Assembly: GCA_964424545.1 (NCBI GenBank)
Contig: CAYRJN010000062.1
Location: forward strand, 1 to 18,536
Length of the DNA: 18,536 bases
Origin: JAUVIB01 sp964424545
Lineage (GTDB): Bacteria; Calditrichota; Calditrichia; Calditrichales; Calditrichaceae
Reading direction: 5' to 3'
The first letter of the stretch is position 1. Each line of letters begins with the position of its first letter. Made by a program: the position numbers and the translations under genes. Below are positions 1-7,821 of the stretch, in pieces. The notes below the pieces were generated by a model. The model saw nothing but the letters and a program-made list of their open reading frames with translations, made no database searches and was not told the DNA's origin.

Positions 1-663
1 TATCTTTATTCGTTCACCGACCCCGCAGTTGAAAGATTTAAAACCATAGAGGAAGAAGAAAAACAGGACGAATTTAAAAAGGGATTACGCACCTGGACTA
101 ATCTTTATGCTTTCTTGGCGCAAATAATGCCATTTCTTGACCCCGATTTCGAGAAGTTTTATGCTTATGCTAAACTTTTGCAAACCCGATTGCCAAAGAG
201 GGAACTTTCCGAAAGTCTGCATTTAGACGATGAAGTCGCTTTGGAATATTATCGTCTGCAAAAAATCAAAGAAGGCTCAATTGATTTATTGACAGGGGAA
301 ACAGGGGAATTAAGCGGAACAACGGAAGCGGGATTAAAAAGAGCAAAAGACGAAGAAGCTTTGCTTTCCGAGATTATCAATGTTTTAAATGACCGTTTCG
401 GAACCGAATTTGAAGAAGCGGACAAATTGTTTTTTGATCAAATAGAAGCCGAATTAATGGAAGATGAAACCCTTCAAACACAAGCAAAAGTAAATAAGAT
501 AGATACTTTTAAATACGCTTTTAACGATTTGTTCATAGAAAAATTGATTGATAGAATGGATCAAAATCAAGAGATATTTGAAAAAATACTTGAAGACAAA
601 GCATTTGGTGATTTGGTAAAAGAATTAATGATGAAAAAAGTATATAAAAAAATGAATGAATGA
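1..663 (+). CDS. hsdR: Type I restriction enzyme R subunit, C-terminal part
   Basis: The frame is open from the first base, so this is the last 220 residues of a gene that begins outside the window. It reads as the helical C-terminal region of HsdR, the motor and nuclease subunit of a type I restriction-modification complex, the part that docks on the HsdM/HsdS methylase. Supporting traits are the charged, helix-rich composition, the segment DPDFEKFYAYAKLLQTRLP, and the long Glu/Asp-rich helices before a Lys-rich end. The nuclease and helicase motor domains lie upstream and are not seen. An apparent internal TTG start near 115 is not a real start, because coding-like sequence continues to the left edge. 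The hsdM and hsdS genes are not in the window. The gene converges on mrp, with about 380 bases between them. Confidence 0.8.
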   Translation, partial: YLYSFTDPAVERFKTIEEEEKQDEFKKGLRTWTNLYAFLAQIMPFLDPDFEKFYAYAKLLQTRLPKRELSESLHLDDEVALEYYRLQKIKEGSIDLLTGETGELSGTTEAGLKRAKDEEALLSEIINVLNDRFGTEFEEADKLFFDQIEAELMEDETLQTQAKVNKIDTFKYAFNDLFIEKLIDRMDQNQEIFEKILEDKAFGDLVKELMMKKVYKKMNE

Positions 664-1040
664 TGCCTACGAAAAAGCCATACACAGTTGCAATTCACAC
701 GAGCTAACACTCAAACCAAAAATTGTAAAAGAGTATGCCTTTGCCATCGCACCGAGAAAATGAAACTTGGAGAAAATTTGAAAGAAAAATAATATGGAAA
801 TGAAAGAAAGCCAGCCCCTAACAAAGGCTATACGTAATTCAGGTAAAGTACTAAAAATGAACATTGTAATAATAAAGAACATAAGGAAGGGAAATTAAGA
901 CGGGCTTTTTTCGCTCAAGCGGAGCGTTGTAAGGGATTTTTCCACAATAAAACCGTTTTCCCTTTTTAAATCAAAACGGGAACGACGCAATAGCCGTCCC
1001 CGCATACAAAGTAGAAAATAATAACGTAATAAACCGCGCC
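664..1040. other. Intergenic stretch between hsdR and mrp
   Basis: No credible gene is visible. A short frame starting at 663 (14 codons) and another at 794 (about 34 codons) lack support. The stretch contains an imperfect inverted repeat: GTATGCCTTTG at 733-743 pairs with CAAAGGCTATAC at 822-833 with one bulged base, about 78 bases apart. The segment around 811-840 recalls repeat sequences found between genes in Bacteroidota, but this is from memory. A probable terminator for mrp lies at 949-979. Confidence 0.4.
949..979 (-). terminator. Probable intrinsic terminator of mrp
   Basis: On the minus strand the sequence forms a 7-base-pair stem, CCGTTTT with AAAACGG, around a 13-base loop, followed by TTTTATT. 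It lies about 60 bases beyond the mrp stop codon. The stem is AT-rich and therefore weak, so this is a moderate call. Confidence 0.5.
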
Positions 1041-2078
1041 TTATTTTAAAAGAGATTTAACTCTTTCGGCAATATCCATAAAGGCTTTGGCCTGAGGACT
1101 CTCTTCATTACGAACTACAATGGGTTTACCTTCATCGCCGCCGATACGGATTTCCGCATCGATGGGAATCTCTCCGAGAAGCTCCGTTCCCAGCCGTTCA
1201 CACTCTTTCTTTGCTCCGCCGTAGGAGAAAATTTCTGTGCGTTCTCCGCAATGGGGACAAAGGAAATAACTCATATTTTCCACAATTCCCATAATGGGGA
1301 CATTTACTTTACGGAACATCTGCACGCCTTTCACGGCATCCATCAACGCCACATCCTGCGGCGTAGAAACGATAACCACGCCGTCCAAGGCAACGGACTG
1401 CGTTAACGTTAACTGCGCATCACCCGTACCCGGCGGCATATCGAACAATACCACATCCAAATCGGGCCATTTTACATCGCCCATTAACTGCTGAATGGCC
1501 CGATGAACCAGCGAACCGCGCCAGATTACCGGATCGTCTTTATCGATTAAAAAACCAAGCGACATCAAATCGACGCCGTATTTTTGGATAGTGTGTATTT
1601 TACTGCCGTCATAATACGGTTTTTCTTCCACGCCCAACATTAAGGGAATACTCGGACCGTAAATATCCACATCCAATAGACCGACCTTTAAACCCGTTTT
1701 GGCCAGAGCCACGGCAAGGTTAACGGCAACCGTCGATTTGCCCACACCGCCTTTGCCGCTGGCCACGGCAATTTTATATTTAATATTTGAAAGAAACGCA
1801 GGTTTGGCCTCCGTTGTGGTTTTAAATTCGGACGGTTTTTGGCTCTGTAAGCCCACATCGATTTGATAAGCGGAAAAAGCGCTTTGTAATTGCCGTTTAA
1901 CTTCCTCTTTAATTTTATCGCCCACGGAAGTATCCTGACTCTTAACCATTAACAAAACGGATATTTTATCTTCGCGAACGTCAATGCTTTGAATAATACC
2001 GAAAGATACGATATCACGGGAGAAACCGGGATATTTAATCTTTTTCAGCTCCTCAATAACCTGATCTTGATTTATCAT
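1041..2078 (-). CDS. mrp: Mrp/NBP35-family Fe-S cluster carrier ATPase (ApbC)
   Basis: A 345-residue cytoplasmic P-loop ATPase of the Mrp/ApbC family, which binds a labile Fe-S cluster at a dimer interface and hands it to target apoproteins. An N-terminal MIP18-like (DUF59) domain spans about residues 4-78. The deviant Walker A motif GKGGVGKST is at 108-116, with the second MinD-type lysine present. DVDIYGPS follows at 136-143 and FDMPPGTGD at 212-220. The cluster-binding CxxC is CPHC, Cys274 and Cys277. Length and domain order are normal for bacterial Mrp. The start is supported by GAGGAG six bases before the ATG. It appears to be a single-gene unit, with a gap of over 400 bases upstream and a probable terminator downstream. 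Confidence 0.96.
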   Translation of the reverse strand: MINQDQVIEELKKIKYPGFSRDIVSFGIIQSIDVREDKISVLLMVKSQDTSVGDKIKEEVKRQLQSAFSAYQIDVGLQSQKPSEFKTTTEAKPAFLSNIKYKIAVASGKGGVGKSTVAVNLAVALAKTGLKVGLLDVDIYGPSIPLMLGVEEKPYYDGSKIHTIQKYGVDLMSLGFLIDKDDPVIWRGSLVHRAIQQLMGDVKWPDLDVVLFDMPPGTGDAQLTLTQSVALDGVVIVSTPQDVALMDAVKGVQMFRKVNVPIMGIVENMSYFLCPHCGERTEIFSYGGAKKECERLGTELLGEIPIDAEIRIGGDEGKPIVVRNEESPQAKAFMDIAERVKSLLK

Positions 2079-2493
2079 CTATCACTCCTCATAAAATTAA
2101 AATTATTTTATCATATAATGTATAATATACGAAAAATATTTCATAAAAACGGTTAGACGGTAAAAAAAAAGGAAAGGGACATATTAAAAGCGTTTATTTT
2201 CAATAATAAGCGAAAACGGTTTGCCTTTTATTACAGATAAACGATACTTTTACTATAAAAATAATGGCTTTTACTATTTCATAAGCCGATAGTTAGCATC
2301 AAAATTCGGATAGCGCATTTTGCACTGCCTCACTCTATTCGCCAGACATTTCGGAATAGATAACAGGATTCAAAAGAGCAAAAAAAATCCCCCTAACTTC
2401 ACAGTAAACAGAAGGAAAAGGGGGAAATTGAATTGTGTTCGTCTCTTACGCACACCGGCTAATACGTCTCTATCATTCGCCTTTAACCATAGA
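2079..2493. other. Intergenic stretch upstream of mrp
   Basis: No gene is supported. Short plus-strand frames overlap the neighbouring gene and lack ribosome binding sites. The AT-rich segment 2095-2150 probably holds the minus-strand promoter of mrp, though no clean -35/-10 pair stands out. The nonamer CTTTTACTA occurs twice, near 2250 and 2270. A terminator for the upstream minus-strand gene is at 2381-2425. Confidence 0.4.
2381..2425 (-). terminator. Intrinsic terminator of the 215-residue protein gene
   Basis: Read on the minus strand, TCCCCCT pairs perfectly with AGGGGGA (7 base pairs) around a loop of about 24 bases, followed by a run of T residues. It lies about 70 bases past the stop codon at 2494. 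The GC-rich stem and T-run support it; the long loop lowers confidence. Confidence 0.6.
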
Positions 2494-3141
2494 CTATATC
2501 ACAACTTCCAAATCCAGAACAGTATCTTTTTGTAAATTCAAATTGACCGTGATCGGCTCATCCAGCTCAATATCATTTACCAGACCCAATTCAACTTTAA
2601 ATGTGCGGTTACCCGTATCTTTCTCCAATAGACGACCGACGCCGTTAATCATACCGCCTTTGCCGTGATCATAATAACTGATCAGTATCTCTTCATTCAA
2701 ATCCAGCGCTTCAAGAATTTCCATAATCTCTTCGACGTTTTTCTGGGCAATGATCTGCTCATCAAGGTCCTCTTCGATGCTGGCTATATCGCCGTCCTCA
2801 TAATAGAAATCGATTGTGCCGCCGCCGCCTTTTACATAAACGGTCTTTTCATCCAGATCCTGGCGGATACTGCGTTCGACATTAACCACTTTTCCCGTGA
2901 AATAATCGTTACGAATATCGACTATTTTTACAGCAATAGGCTCATCTAAGGTTCCGTCATACTGAATCCGCTGAACATTGACCTTTTTATTTTTGCCGAT
3001 TTCATTAACGATACGTTTTACTTCTTCCGGAGACAACGCTCCCGGCCGGAGTGAAGTTTGTTTCTTTTTTTTACCCCATAAAAAAAATCTTACGTGTTTT
3101 TCATTATTCCACATATCCGAAAATGATGTTGAATGTTTCAT
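2494..3141 (-). CDS. Conserved-looking protein of unknown function, 215 aa
   Basis: I do not recognise this family. It has no signal peptide or membrane segment; a Lys-rich patch (GKKKKQ, residues 23-28) precedes a helical stretch (about 37-52). The rest looks beta-rich and acidic. A glycine run (KGGGG, 104-108) leads into a DFYYEDGD segment, and a helix is likely at about 134-148. Two similar phrases, DEPIAVKI (66-73) and DEPITVNL (194-201), hint at a duplicated beta unit. The start is supported by GGAGGG five bases before the ATG. It has its own candidate promoter and terminator, so it is probably transcribed alone although it follows recN on the same strand. It looks real from its ribosome binding site and composition; function is open. 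Confidence 0.8.
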   Translation of the reverse strand: MKHSTSFSDMWNNEKHVRFFLWGKKKKQTSLRPGALSPEEVKRIVNEIGKNKKVNVQRIQYDGTLDEPIAVKIVDIRNDYFTGKVVNVERSIRQDLDEKTVYVKGGGGTIDFYYEDGDIASIEEDLDEQIIAQKNVEEIMEILEALDLNEEILISYYDHGKGGMINGVGRLLEKDTGNRTFKVELGLVNDIELDEPITVNLNLQKDTVLDLEVVI

Positions 3142-3180
3142 TCCTACCCTCCGAGATGTTATGCCGCTGTTATTTAATGC

Positions 3181-3209
3181 AAAATAACAATAAACATCTA
3201 TAAAATCAA
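3181..3209 (-). promoter_or_regulatory. Candidate promoter of the 215-residue protein gene
   Basis: On the minus strand, TTGATT (3209-3204) and TATTTT (3186-3181) are 17 bases apart. This resembles a housekeeping promoter about 40 bases upstream of the start codon. It rests on pattern match alone in an AT-rich stretch. Confidence 0.35.
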
Positions 3210-3251
3210 GTCGTTAGCATATTTCTTTACTAAGGACTGATCAGCCGCGGG

Positions 3252-4976
3252 CTAACGGTCGCCAATTTCCCGCGCTTCATTAATTAAGTGTCGGGCATTA
3301 TCCAGCGCATGGACGGAAACATCCTCCCCTGCAAGAAGATGAGCCACTTCTTCAACCCTCCCCTGCTTATCTAACGATTTGGCCTGCACCTGCACATTGT
3401 TCTCCTCTTCCGTTTTTGTAACGCAAATATGTTCGTCGGCAAAGGCGGCAATCTGCGGCAAATGCGTAACACATAACAACTGATGAAATGCGGCAAGCTG
3501 CAATAATTTACGCCCGGCAATTTGAGCTACTTTACCCGAAATACCGTTGTCGATTTCGTCAAAAATTAAAATAGGCAAATCATCCGTTTCCGCGAGAACG
3601 GTTTTTATGGCCAGCATGACGCGTGAAATTTCGCCGCCTGAAGCGATTTTATTGATGGGTTTAAACGACTCGCCGGCATTGGTAATGATTTGAAATTGCG
3701 CTTGATCAAAACCGTTGTCAAAAGCGGCAATACGGCGCCCCTCAATCGTAAAAGGGCTTTCCCGCTTTTCCACAAATGAAAAGTCAATGGAAAATACGGC
3801 GTTGGCCATACCGATTTCTCTAAGCTGGCGGGTTATTTTTTCCTGAAATTGCAAGGCCTGCTCTTTGCGGCGGGCAGAGAGTCTGCCGCCCAAAACATTT
3901 ATTTTTTCAATCAGCGTATCACGCTGTTTTTCCATTTTGCCGATATCATTATCGTACGCTTCTATCGATTGCAAAGCATTTTTCAGATAATCCTTATGCT
4001 CTATCAATTGCGCAATATCTTTTTTATTATATTTTTTGAGCAGAAAATCGATTTGAGCGATACGCTGACGCATCATTTCCATTTTTTCAGGATCAAAGCT
4101 CAGGTCGCTTAAATAGGATTCCGCAAAACGCCCGATCTCTTCCACCGTTTCCCTGGCATTTTGCAGACTGTTCCTAAGTTCTTCAAATTCCTTATCGAAA
4201 GCAGCCAGCTTTTCAAGAGCGCGTTCACCGCTGACCAGATTATCGCCGGCGTTATGTTCTCCGTCATACAAAGCGGAGATTAAAAGACGGCAGTATTCAT
4301 GGATAGTTTCCATATTTAAACCGCGGTTATAGTCGCTTAGAATTGTTTCATACTCTTCGGCATCGAGCGCAGCATTTAATAGTTCGTCGTATTGATATTG
4401 AAACAGCTCCTTTTTTTCTGTGGCGTTTTTTTGCCGCTTTTTCAAATTGCCCAATTCTTTTTCCATCTGCCGATAGTCCCACAGCAGCGACCTGAATTCT
4501 TCATGCATCGCCTTCAGTCGGGCAAAAGAATCGAGATAGTCGATATGATATTCCGAATGCAGCAGGCGCTGGTGTTGATGCTGGCCGTGAATATCGATAA
4601 GCAGACTGCTGATTTTATTTAAACGCGCCATATTCAGCGGAGAGTCGTCGAAGAAAAGACGCGTATTACCAGAAACATAAATCTCTTTTCTGATAATAAT
4701 ATTATCGAAATCTTCGCACTCAATATCATTTTTCATTAGGGTATGTTTTAACTCTTCCGATGGATTAAGCGACAAGCGCGCCTCAATTATTGCTTTGTTG
4801 GCATTTTTACGCACCATATCGGGACTACTACGGTCGCCGCATATTTGACCGACGGCGTTGACCAATACGGACTTACCCGAACCGGTTTCGCCCGTTATGA
4901 TATTCAGTCCTCGTTTAAACTCGATCTCAAGTTCATCTATAATAGTGAAATTTTTGATGTATAACGATTTTATCAT
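3252..4976 (-). CDS. recN: DNA repair protein RecN
   Basis: RecN is an SMC-like ATPase that acts in recombinational repair of double-strand breaks. Here it is 574 residues, close to the usual 550-570. The N-terminal ATPase half begins MIKSLYIKNFTIIDELEIEF, with Walker A GETGSGKS at 29-36. A long coiled-coil region follows from about 150 to 360. The C-terminal half has the ABC signature SGGE at 446-449 and Walker B ILIFDEID at 469-476. The HGQHQHQRL segment is typical of RecN. The frame could extend to a TTG at 5033, but the family starts at this ATG, so I chose 4976; the purine-rich AAAAGA upstream is a weak ribosome binding site. No LexA-type operator was recognised upstream. Confidence 0.96.
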   Translation of the reverse strand: MIKSLYIKNFTIIDELEIEFKRGLNIITGETGSGKSVLVNAVGQICGDRSSPDMVRKNANKAIIEARLSLNPSEELKHTLMKNDIECEDFDNIIIRKEIYVSGNTRLFFDDSPLNMARLNKISSLLIDIHGQHQHQRLLHSEYHIDYLDSFARLKAMHEEFRSLLWDYRQMEKELGNLKKRQKNATEKKELFQYQYDELLNAALDAEEYETILSDYNRGLNMETIHEYCRLLISALYDGEHNAGDNLVSGERALEKLAAFDKEFEELRNSLQNARETVEEIGRFAESYLSDLSFDPEKMEMMRQRIAQIDFLLKKYNKKDIAQLIEHKDYLKNALQSIEAYDNDIGKMEKQRDTLIEKINVLGGRLSARRKEQALQFQEKITRQLREIGMANAVFSIDFSFVEKRESPFTIEGRRIAAFDNGFDQAQFQIITNAGESFKPINKIASGGEISRVMLAIKTVLAETDDLPILIFDEIDNGISGKVAQIAGRKLLQLAAFHQLLCVTHLPQIAAFADEHICVTKTEEENNVQVQAKSLDKQGRVEEVAHLLAGEDVSVHALDNARHLINEAREIGDR

Positions 4977-5083
4977 ATTCTTTTCGACGATTTTCGTTAC
5001 CTGTTTTTCTCTTATTTTAAATAATAGCGACAAGGTTTTTAATTTGCTTTATTTTTAACAAAAAAACAAGTAAAGCTGTCGAT

Positions 5084-6073
5084 TTAGCGTTCAAATTGTT
5101 CATAAGCATCGATAATATCGAGATAAACTCCGTCAAAACCGGCGTCGATTATTTTTTTCAGATAAGAGTCATCGTTTCCGAAAATAATTTTCTGCCAATT
5201 CGCATCCCAATAACGGACATAATAATTCCCCGGCCAATTCGGATCCTCTTTTTCTATGAAAGAAGGATTGCCCGTTCGCCAATCGGATTTCCAGTAATAA
5301 CGATAATTTTCCGCTTCGCCGATGCTCATATAACAAATCAACAGACGCTTTCCGCCGTTAGCCTTTTGTTTTAAGGATTCTATTTGCGAAGCGCTGAACG
5401 CTGTCCCGTTATAAAAAAAATCCATAATTATAAAATCGTAATTCGTTTTTCCTACGGCATCAATAAATTCCTGTTGAGTGGAAAATTCATTATCCGGAGC
5501 TATCAAATATAAAAAATTGCGTGCCTCCGAAAGAGTCTTGATTTTATTTGAATTTTCATGATAAATCGGCGCAGGATAATTCGGAATATTATCCAGCTCT
5601 CTGCGATCGGCTGCAAAGGAAATATAGCCGTAGTCATTGTTTTTGGCATAAGAATCATCCACTTTGGAAAGAGTTGAACAATAATCGGTTACTATAATCT
5701 TTACCGTTCCCGCATTCTTTGCCATATCCAAAAAGCCTCTCAACCATTTATTATCCGTTATAGACGTAGCCTGATCATCGTCGTCATAACCATAAAACAA
5801 ATCTTCCTGACCGATACCGTCTATAGCATTGATGTAATCCATAGCAGGATTGCCATCGTTATCGCCGCTGGCGCTCACAAGAGCGGCTCCGTTTTGAGGG
5901 ATTATGGCAAATTCCGGCTTAACGGATTTGGCATATTTACTGATATTCCGGACAAAAGTTCTCATCTCTTGTCTATAATTTATGTTTTCCGGCAGAGAAT
6001 TTGTACCATCATCCCGCTTACAAGAGGCCATAAATATCATTATGCTTGTCAGTAAAATTAATGGCCTTTTCAT
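5084..6073 (-). CDS. GH114-type lipoprotein (endo-alpha-1,4-polygalactosaminidase-like), apparently circularly permuted
   Basis: A 329-residue predicted lipoprotein: hydrophobic signal, lipobox MASC with Cys18, and acidic residues just after. The body has the motifs of the TM1410/MJ1477 family (GH114), TIM-barrel proteins linked to cleavage of alpha-1,4-galactosaminans. Visible blocks are FAIIPQNG (55-62), IDGIGQEDLFYGY (84-96), ISFAADRRELD (151-161), DFIIMDFFYN (213-222), YMSIGEAENYRYYW (248-261), GNYYVRYWDANW (282-293) and GFDGVYLDIIDAYE (312-325). In the classical family, as I recall it, the SIGEAE and GFDGVYLD blocks come first and the PQNG and EDLFY blocks last; here the order is reversed, as in a circular permutation. 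The start is supported by GGAGG before the ATG. It ends 107 bases upstream of recN. Enzymatic activity is not established for this arrangement. Confidence 0.85.
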   Translation of the reverse strand: MKRPLILLTSIMIFMASCKRDDGTNSLPENINYRQEMRTFVRNISKYAKSVKPEFAIIPQNGAALVSASGDNDGNPAMDYINAIDGIGQEDLFYGYDDDDQATSITDNKWLRGFLDMAKNAGTVKIIVTDYCSTLSKVDDSYAKNNDYGYISFAADRRELDNIPNYPAPIYHENSNKIKTLSEARNFLYLIAPDNEFSTQQEFIDAVGKTNYDFIIMDFFYNGTAFSASQIESLKQKANGGKRLLICYMSIGEAENYRYYWKSDWRTGNPSFIEKEDPNWPGNYYVRYWDANWQKIIFGNDDSYLKKIIDAGFDGVYLDIIDAYEQFER

Positions 6074-6102
6074 GCTGCCTCCGTTGTTTTCCGCTTACGT
6101 TA

Positions 6103-6231
6103 TTATAAATTTTTAACCCAAAGATAAGTCCCGCCGCCACCTCTTCCTCCTTCATGATCGACATTGTCAATATCATCGCCGCAGTCCAAAAAAATTGACG
6201 ACAAAAATAGAAAAAACAATATTCTACTCAT
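6103..6231 (-). CDS. Possible 42-residue lipoprotein-like peptide
   Basis: A short frame, 29 bases upstream of the GH114-type lipoprotein gene and in the same direction. It reads MSRILFFLFLSSIFLDCGDD, then an acidic stretch and a glycine-rich tail (GGRGGGG, 28-34), ending TYLWVKNL. The basic N-terminus, hydrophobic core and Cys17 followed by Gly-Asp-Asp look like a lipoprotein signal peptide, although Asp at -1 of the lipobox is unusual. The ribosome binding site is weak (AAAGAGAA). The frame differs from random AT-rich sequence in its ordered signal-like composition and in its GC-rich second half. It could instead be the remnant of a longer gene or chance. Confidence 0.4.
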   Translation of the reverse strand: MSRILFFLFLSSIFLDCGDDIDNVDHEGGRGGGGTYLWVKNL

Positions 6232-6376
6232 CGGGAATATTCTCTTTATTTATGGTATCGTAATTTCAAAAAACGACAGATACAGATATGGCCTATTTGA
6301 CAATCAATTAGCGAAACTATATCCTATTATTATCCTGTTCTGCATAACATCTAAAAACAGTATTGTTGTAATGATT

Positions 6377-7156
6377 TCATCTATTATTATAATAATCACA
6401 ATATTCTGAAATATAACATTCATGACATAAAGGTTTTTTAGCGCAAATAACCTTTTTGATTTCATCCGGTCTATCAGCTCCGTAATACCAGATAAGAGCG
6501 TCGATAACGCGTAGCCGTTCACCGCTCACTTCCGACAATAAATTAGCTGCATCAAACACTTCTCTGTAGACCGAATCGGATTCCACATGGGAACTAATAA
6601 ATCCAATTCTATGTAAAATCCTTCTAACATGTACGTCAGGTTTTATCGCTTCAAAACCAATAGTGCCTAAAAAATCCCATACAACTTCCTTGCCAATATA
6701 TTTAAATCTTTTTATTATATCTTTAGACAACGAAACAAGATCTTTTGAAGAGTTTAAATAATTATAAAAGGAACCATAAACATGTTGTAATTTTCGTATT
6801 ATTTTTGCATTATAAATTGTGGAATTTATTTTTTGTGGGTGCCTTATTATGGAAGCGTTATTTAATAATTCATCAATTTCTTTATCACCGAATTTTGAAA
6901 CAATTTCTACATCAAAGTCATAAAATGCTCTCTTTATCGCCGGCCATTTGTTATCAACAATTCGACTTTTCATTCCGGCTGAGAATAAATTTATTGCAAC
7001 CATCTCAAAGAGTTGATTATCTTTGTTTTTAAAATCTTCTAATTTTTTTGCTCTTCTTAAATTAATACGATTTATCGCGCCATTATTAATCTGTAATTCC
7101 AATAACTGTTTAAACATATTGTCATAGATGTTTTTTGCATCTTCTTTTGTTTTCAT
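6377..7156 (-). CDS. HhH-GPD DNA glycosylase-like protein with four-cysteine Fe-S motif
   Basis: A 259-residue protein with features of base-excision DNA glycosylases. Residues 49-122 resemble 3-methyladenine glycosylase I (Tag): LFEMVAINLFSAG, then IIRHPQKINSTIYNAKII. Residues 150-183 form a helix-hairpin-helix and GPD-type segment, FKYIGKEVVWDFL then IKPDVHVRRIL, where Asp174 sits at the catalytic Asp of the superfamily. The C-terminus has Cys238-x5-Cys244-x2-Cys247-x5-Cys253, one residue tighter than the endonuclease III cluster loop. The lyase Lys position appears to be Glu156, suggesting a monofunctional glycosylase. Tag's base-binding Glu and Trp are replaced by Asn and Ser in my alignment, so the substrate is unknown. 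The gene looks more AT-rich than its neighbours and has a weak ribosome binding site, which may indicate transfer. It stands alone. Confidence 0.75.
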   Translation of the reverse strand: MKTKEDAKNIYDNMFKQLLELQINNGAINRINLRRAKKLEDFKNKDNQLFEMVAINLFSAGMKSRIVDNKWPAIKRAFYDFDVEIVSKFGDKEIDELLNNASIIRHPQKINSTIYNAKIIRKLQHVYGSFYNYLNSSKDLVSLSKDIIKRFKYIGKEVVWDFLGTIGFEAIKPDVHVRRILHRIGFISSHVESDSVYREVFDAANLLSEVSGERLRVIDALIWYYGADRPDEIKKVICAKKPLCHECYISEYCDYYNNR

Positions 7157-7596
7157 AACATGCCTACTTATTTAGTATTTTAATAAATATATTCATTAAA
7201 ATTAAAAAACAAAAATAAAAAAAGATTTATTTTTTGCAATTTAAAAAAATATTAATGACGGCCATAATTCGGACACCCTCTTTACATAATATATAATTTT
7301 ATTCTCTCTGGAAATAATACAATTAGGACATTTTTCTTAATTTTTCAATCCATTTACCTGACACACCAAAGATTACATTTTTCAAAAACAAAAAAATAGC
7401 GTCAGAATCCTTTGCTTTACGTTAATTGATTCCTATCACGATTTTAATGTGAGCGGTGTAGTCTTTTTGTATTTCGTTAGAAGGCTTTTAACCTGTAAAA
7501 GCAGGCAAATTTTTACGATTGCTATATTAAGTTCTTTGTGATTTTCGCAGACTTCGTGATTTAAATTAAAATAAAATATGAGGAACATCATTCGAA
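7157..7596. other. AT-rich intergenic stretch between the glycosylase-like gene and the tRNA terminator
   Basis: Roughly 440 bases with long A and T runs and no supportable ORF. No integrase, attachment-site duplicate of the tRNA 3' end, or strong hairpin was found. It must contain the promoter of the minus-strand glycosylase-like gene, but several TATAAT-like words make a choice arbitrary. Confidence 0.4.
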
Positions 7597-7628
7597 AAAG
7601 CCTCAAGTATATTCTCCCTTGAGGCTTT
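7597..7628 (-). terminator. Intrinsic terminator of tRNA-Asn
   Basis: A perfect 11-base-pair hairpin: AAAGCCTCAAG at 7597-7607 pairs with CTTGAGGCTTT at 7618-7628 around a 10-base loop. On the minus strand it begins five bases after the tRNA 3' end and finishes with a T-run. Position and structure fit a terminator for the tRNA transcript. Confidence 0.85.
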
Positions 7629-7632
7629 AATG

Positions 7633-7705
7633 CTCCAGCGGTAGGACTCGAACCTACAACCTAGTGGTTAACAGCCACCCGCTCTGCCGATTGAGCTACG
7701 CTGGA
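7633..7705 (-). tRNA. tRNA-Asn (anticodon GTT)
   Basis: The minus strand folds as a standard 73-base tRNA: acceptor TCCAGCG/CGCTGGA with discriminator G, D-arm GCTC/GAGC, anticodon arm GGTGG/CCACT with loop CTGTTAA giving anticodon GTT, a five-base variable loop, and T-arm GTAGG/CCTAC with loop TTCGAGT. The 3' CCA is not encoded. It decodes AAC and AAU. It stands alone, followed immediately by a terminator. Confidence 0.97.
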
Positions 7706-7821
7706 TCAATGTTTATTTTTGAGACGCCAAATATAGAAAGAATACTATAATCTGTCAAGTCTAATTTAGCGATATTTTAGAAAAATAATAAAAAAATTTA
7801 AAAATTACGACGTATTAAAAA

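Noticed and set aside
811..840. Integron attC-like site (CCCCTAAC with downstream partner)
   Set aside because: The R-box rule RYYYAAC is not met at its first base, and no matching GTTRRRY lies at a suitable distance. No integrase is in the window.
2320..2668. Two short plus-strand frames overlapping the 215-residue gene
   Set aside because: They are antisense to a better-supported gene and run across its terminator, with no ribosome binding sites.
4977..5033. Extended RecN start 19 codons upstream
   Set aside because: It needs a TTG codon, and the extra residues do not fit the RecN N-terminus, which begins at the ATG at 4976.
5034..5083. Terminator between the GH114 gene and recN
   Set aside because: GCTTTA/TAAAGC is short and AT-rich with a long loop and no T-run in the right place.
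6164..6409. 81-codon plus-strand frame
   Set aside because: AT-driven frame made of Ile, Lys and Asn runs; it overlaps the minus-strand mini-gene and the end of the glycosylase gene.
6377..7705. Genomic island inserted at tRNA-Asn
   Set aside because: The glycosylase-like gene is AT-rich and lies on the 3' side of the tRNA, but there is no integrase and no second copy of the tRNA 3' end.
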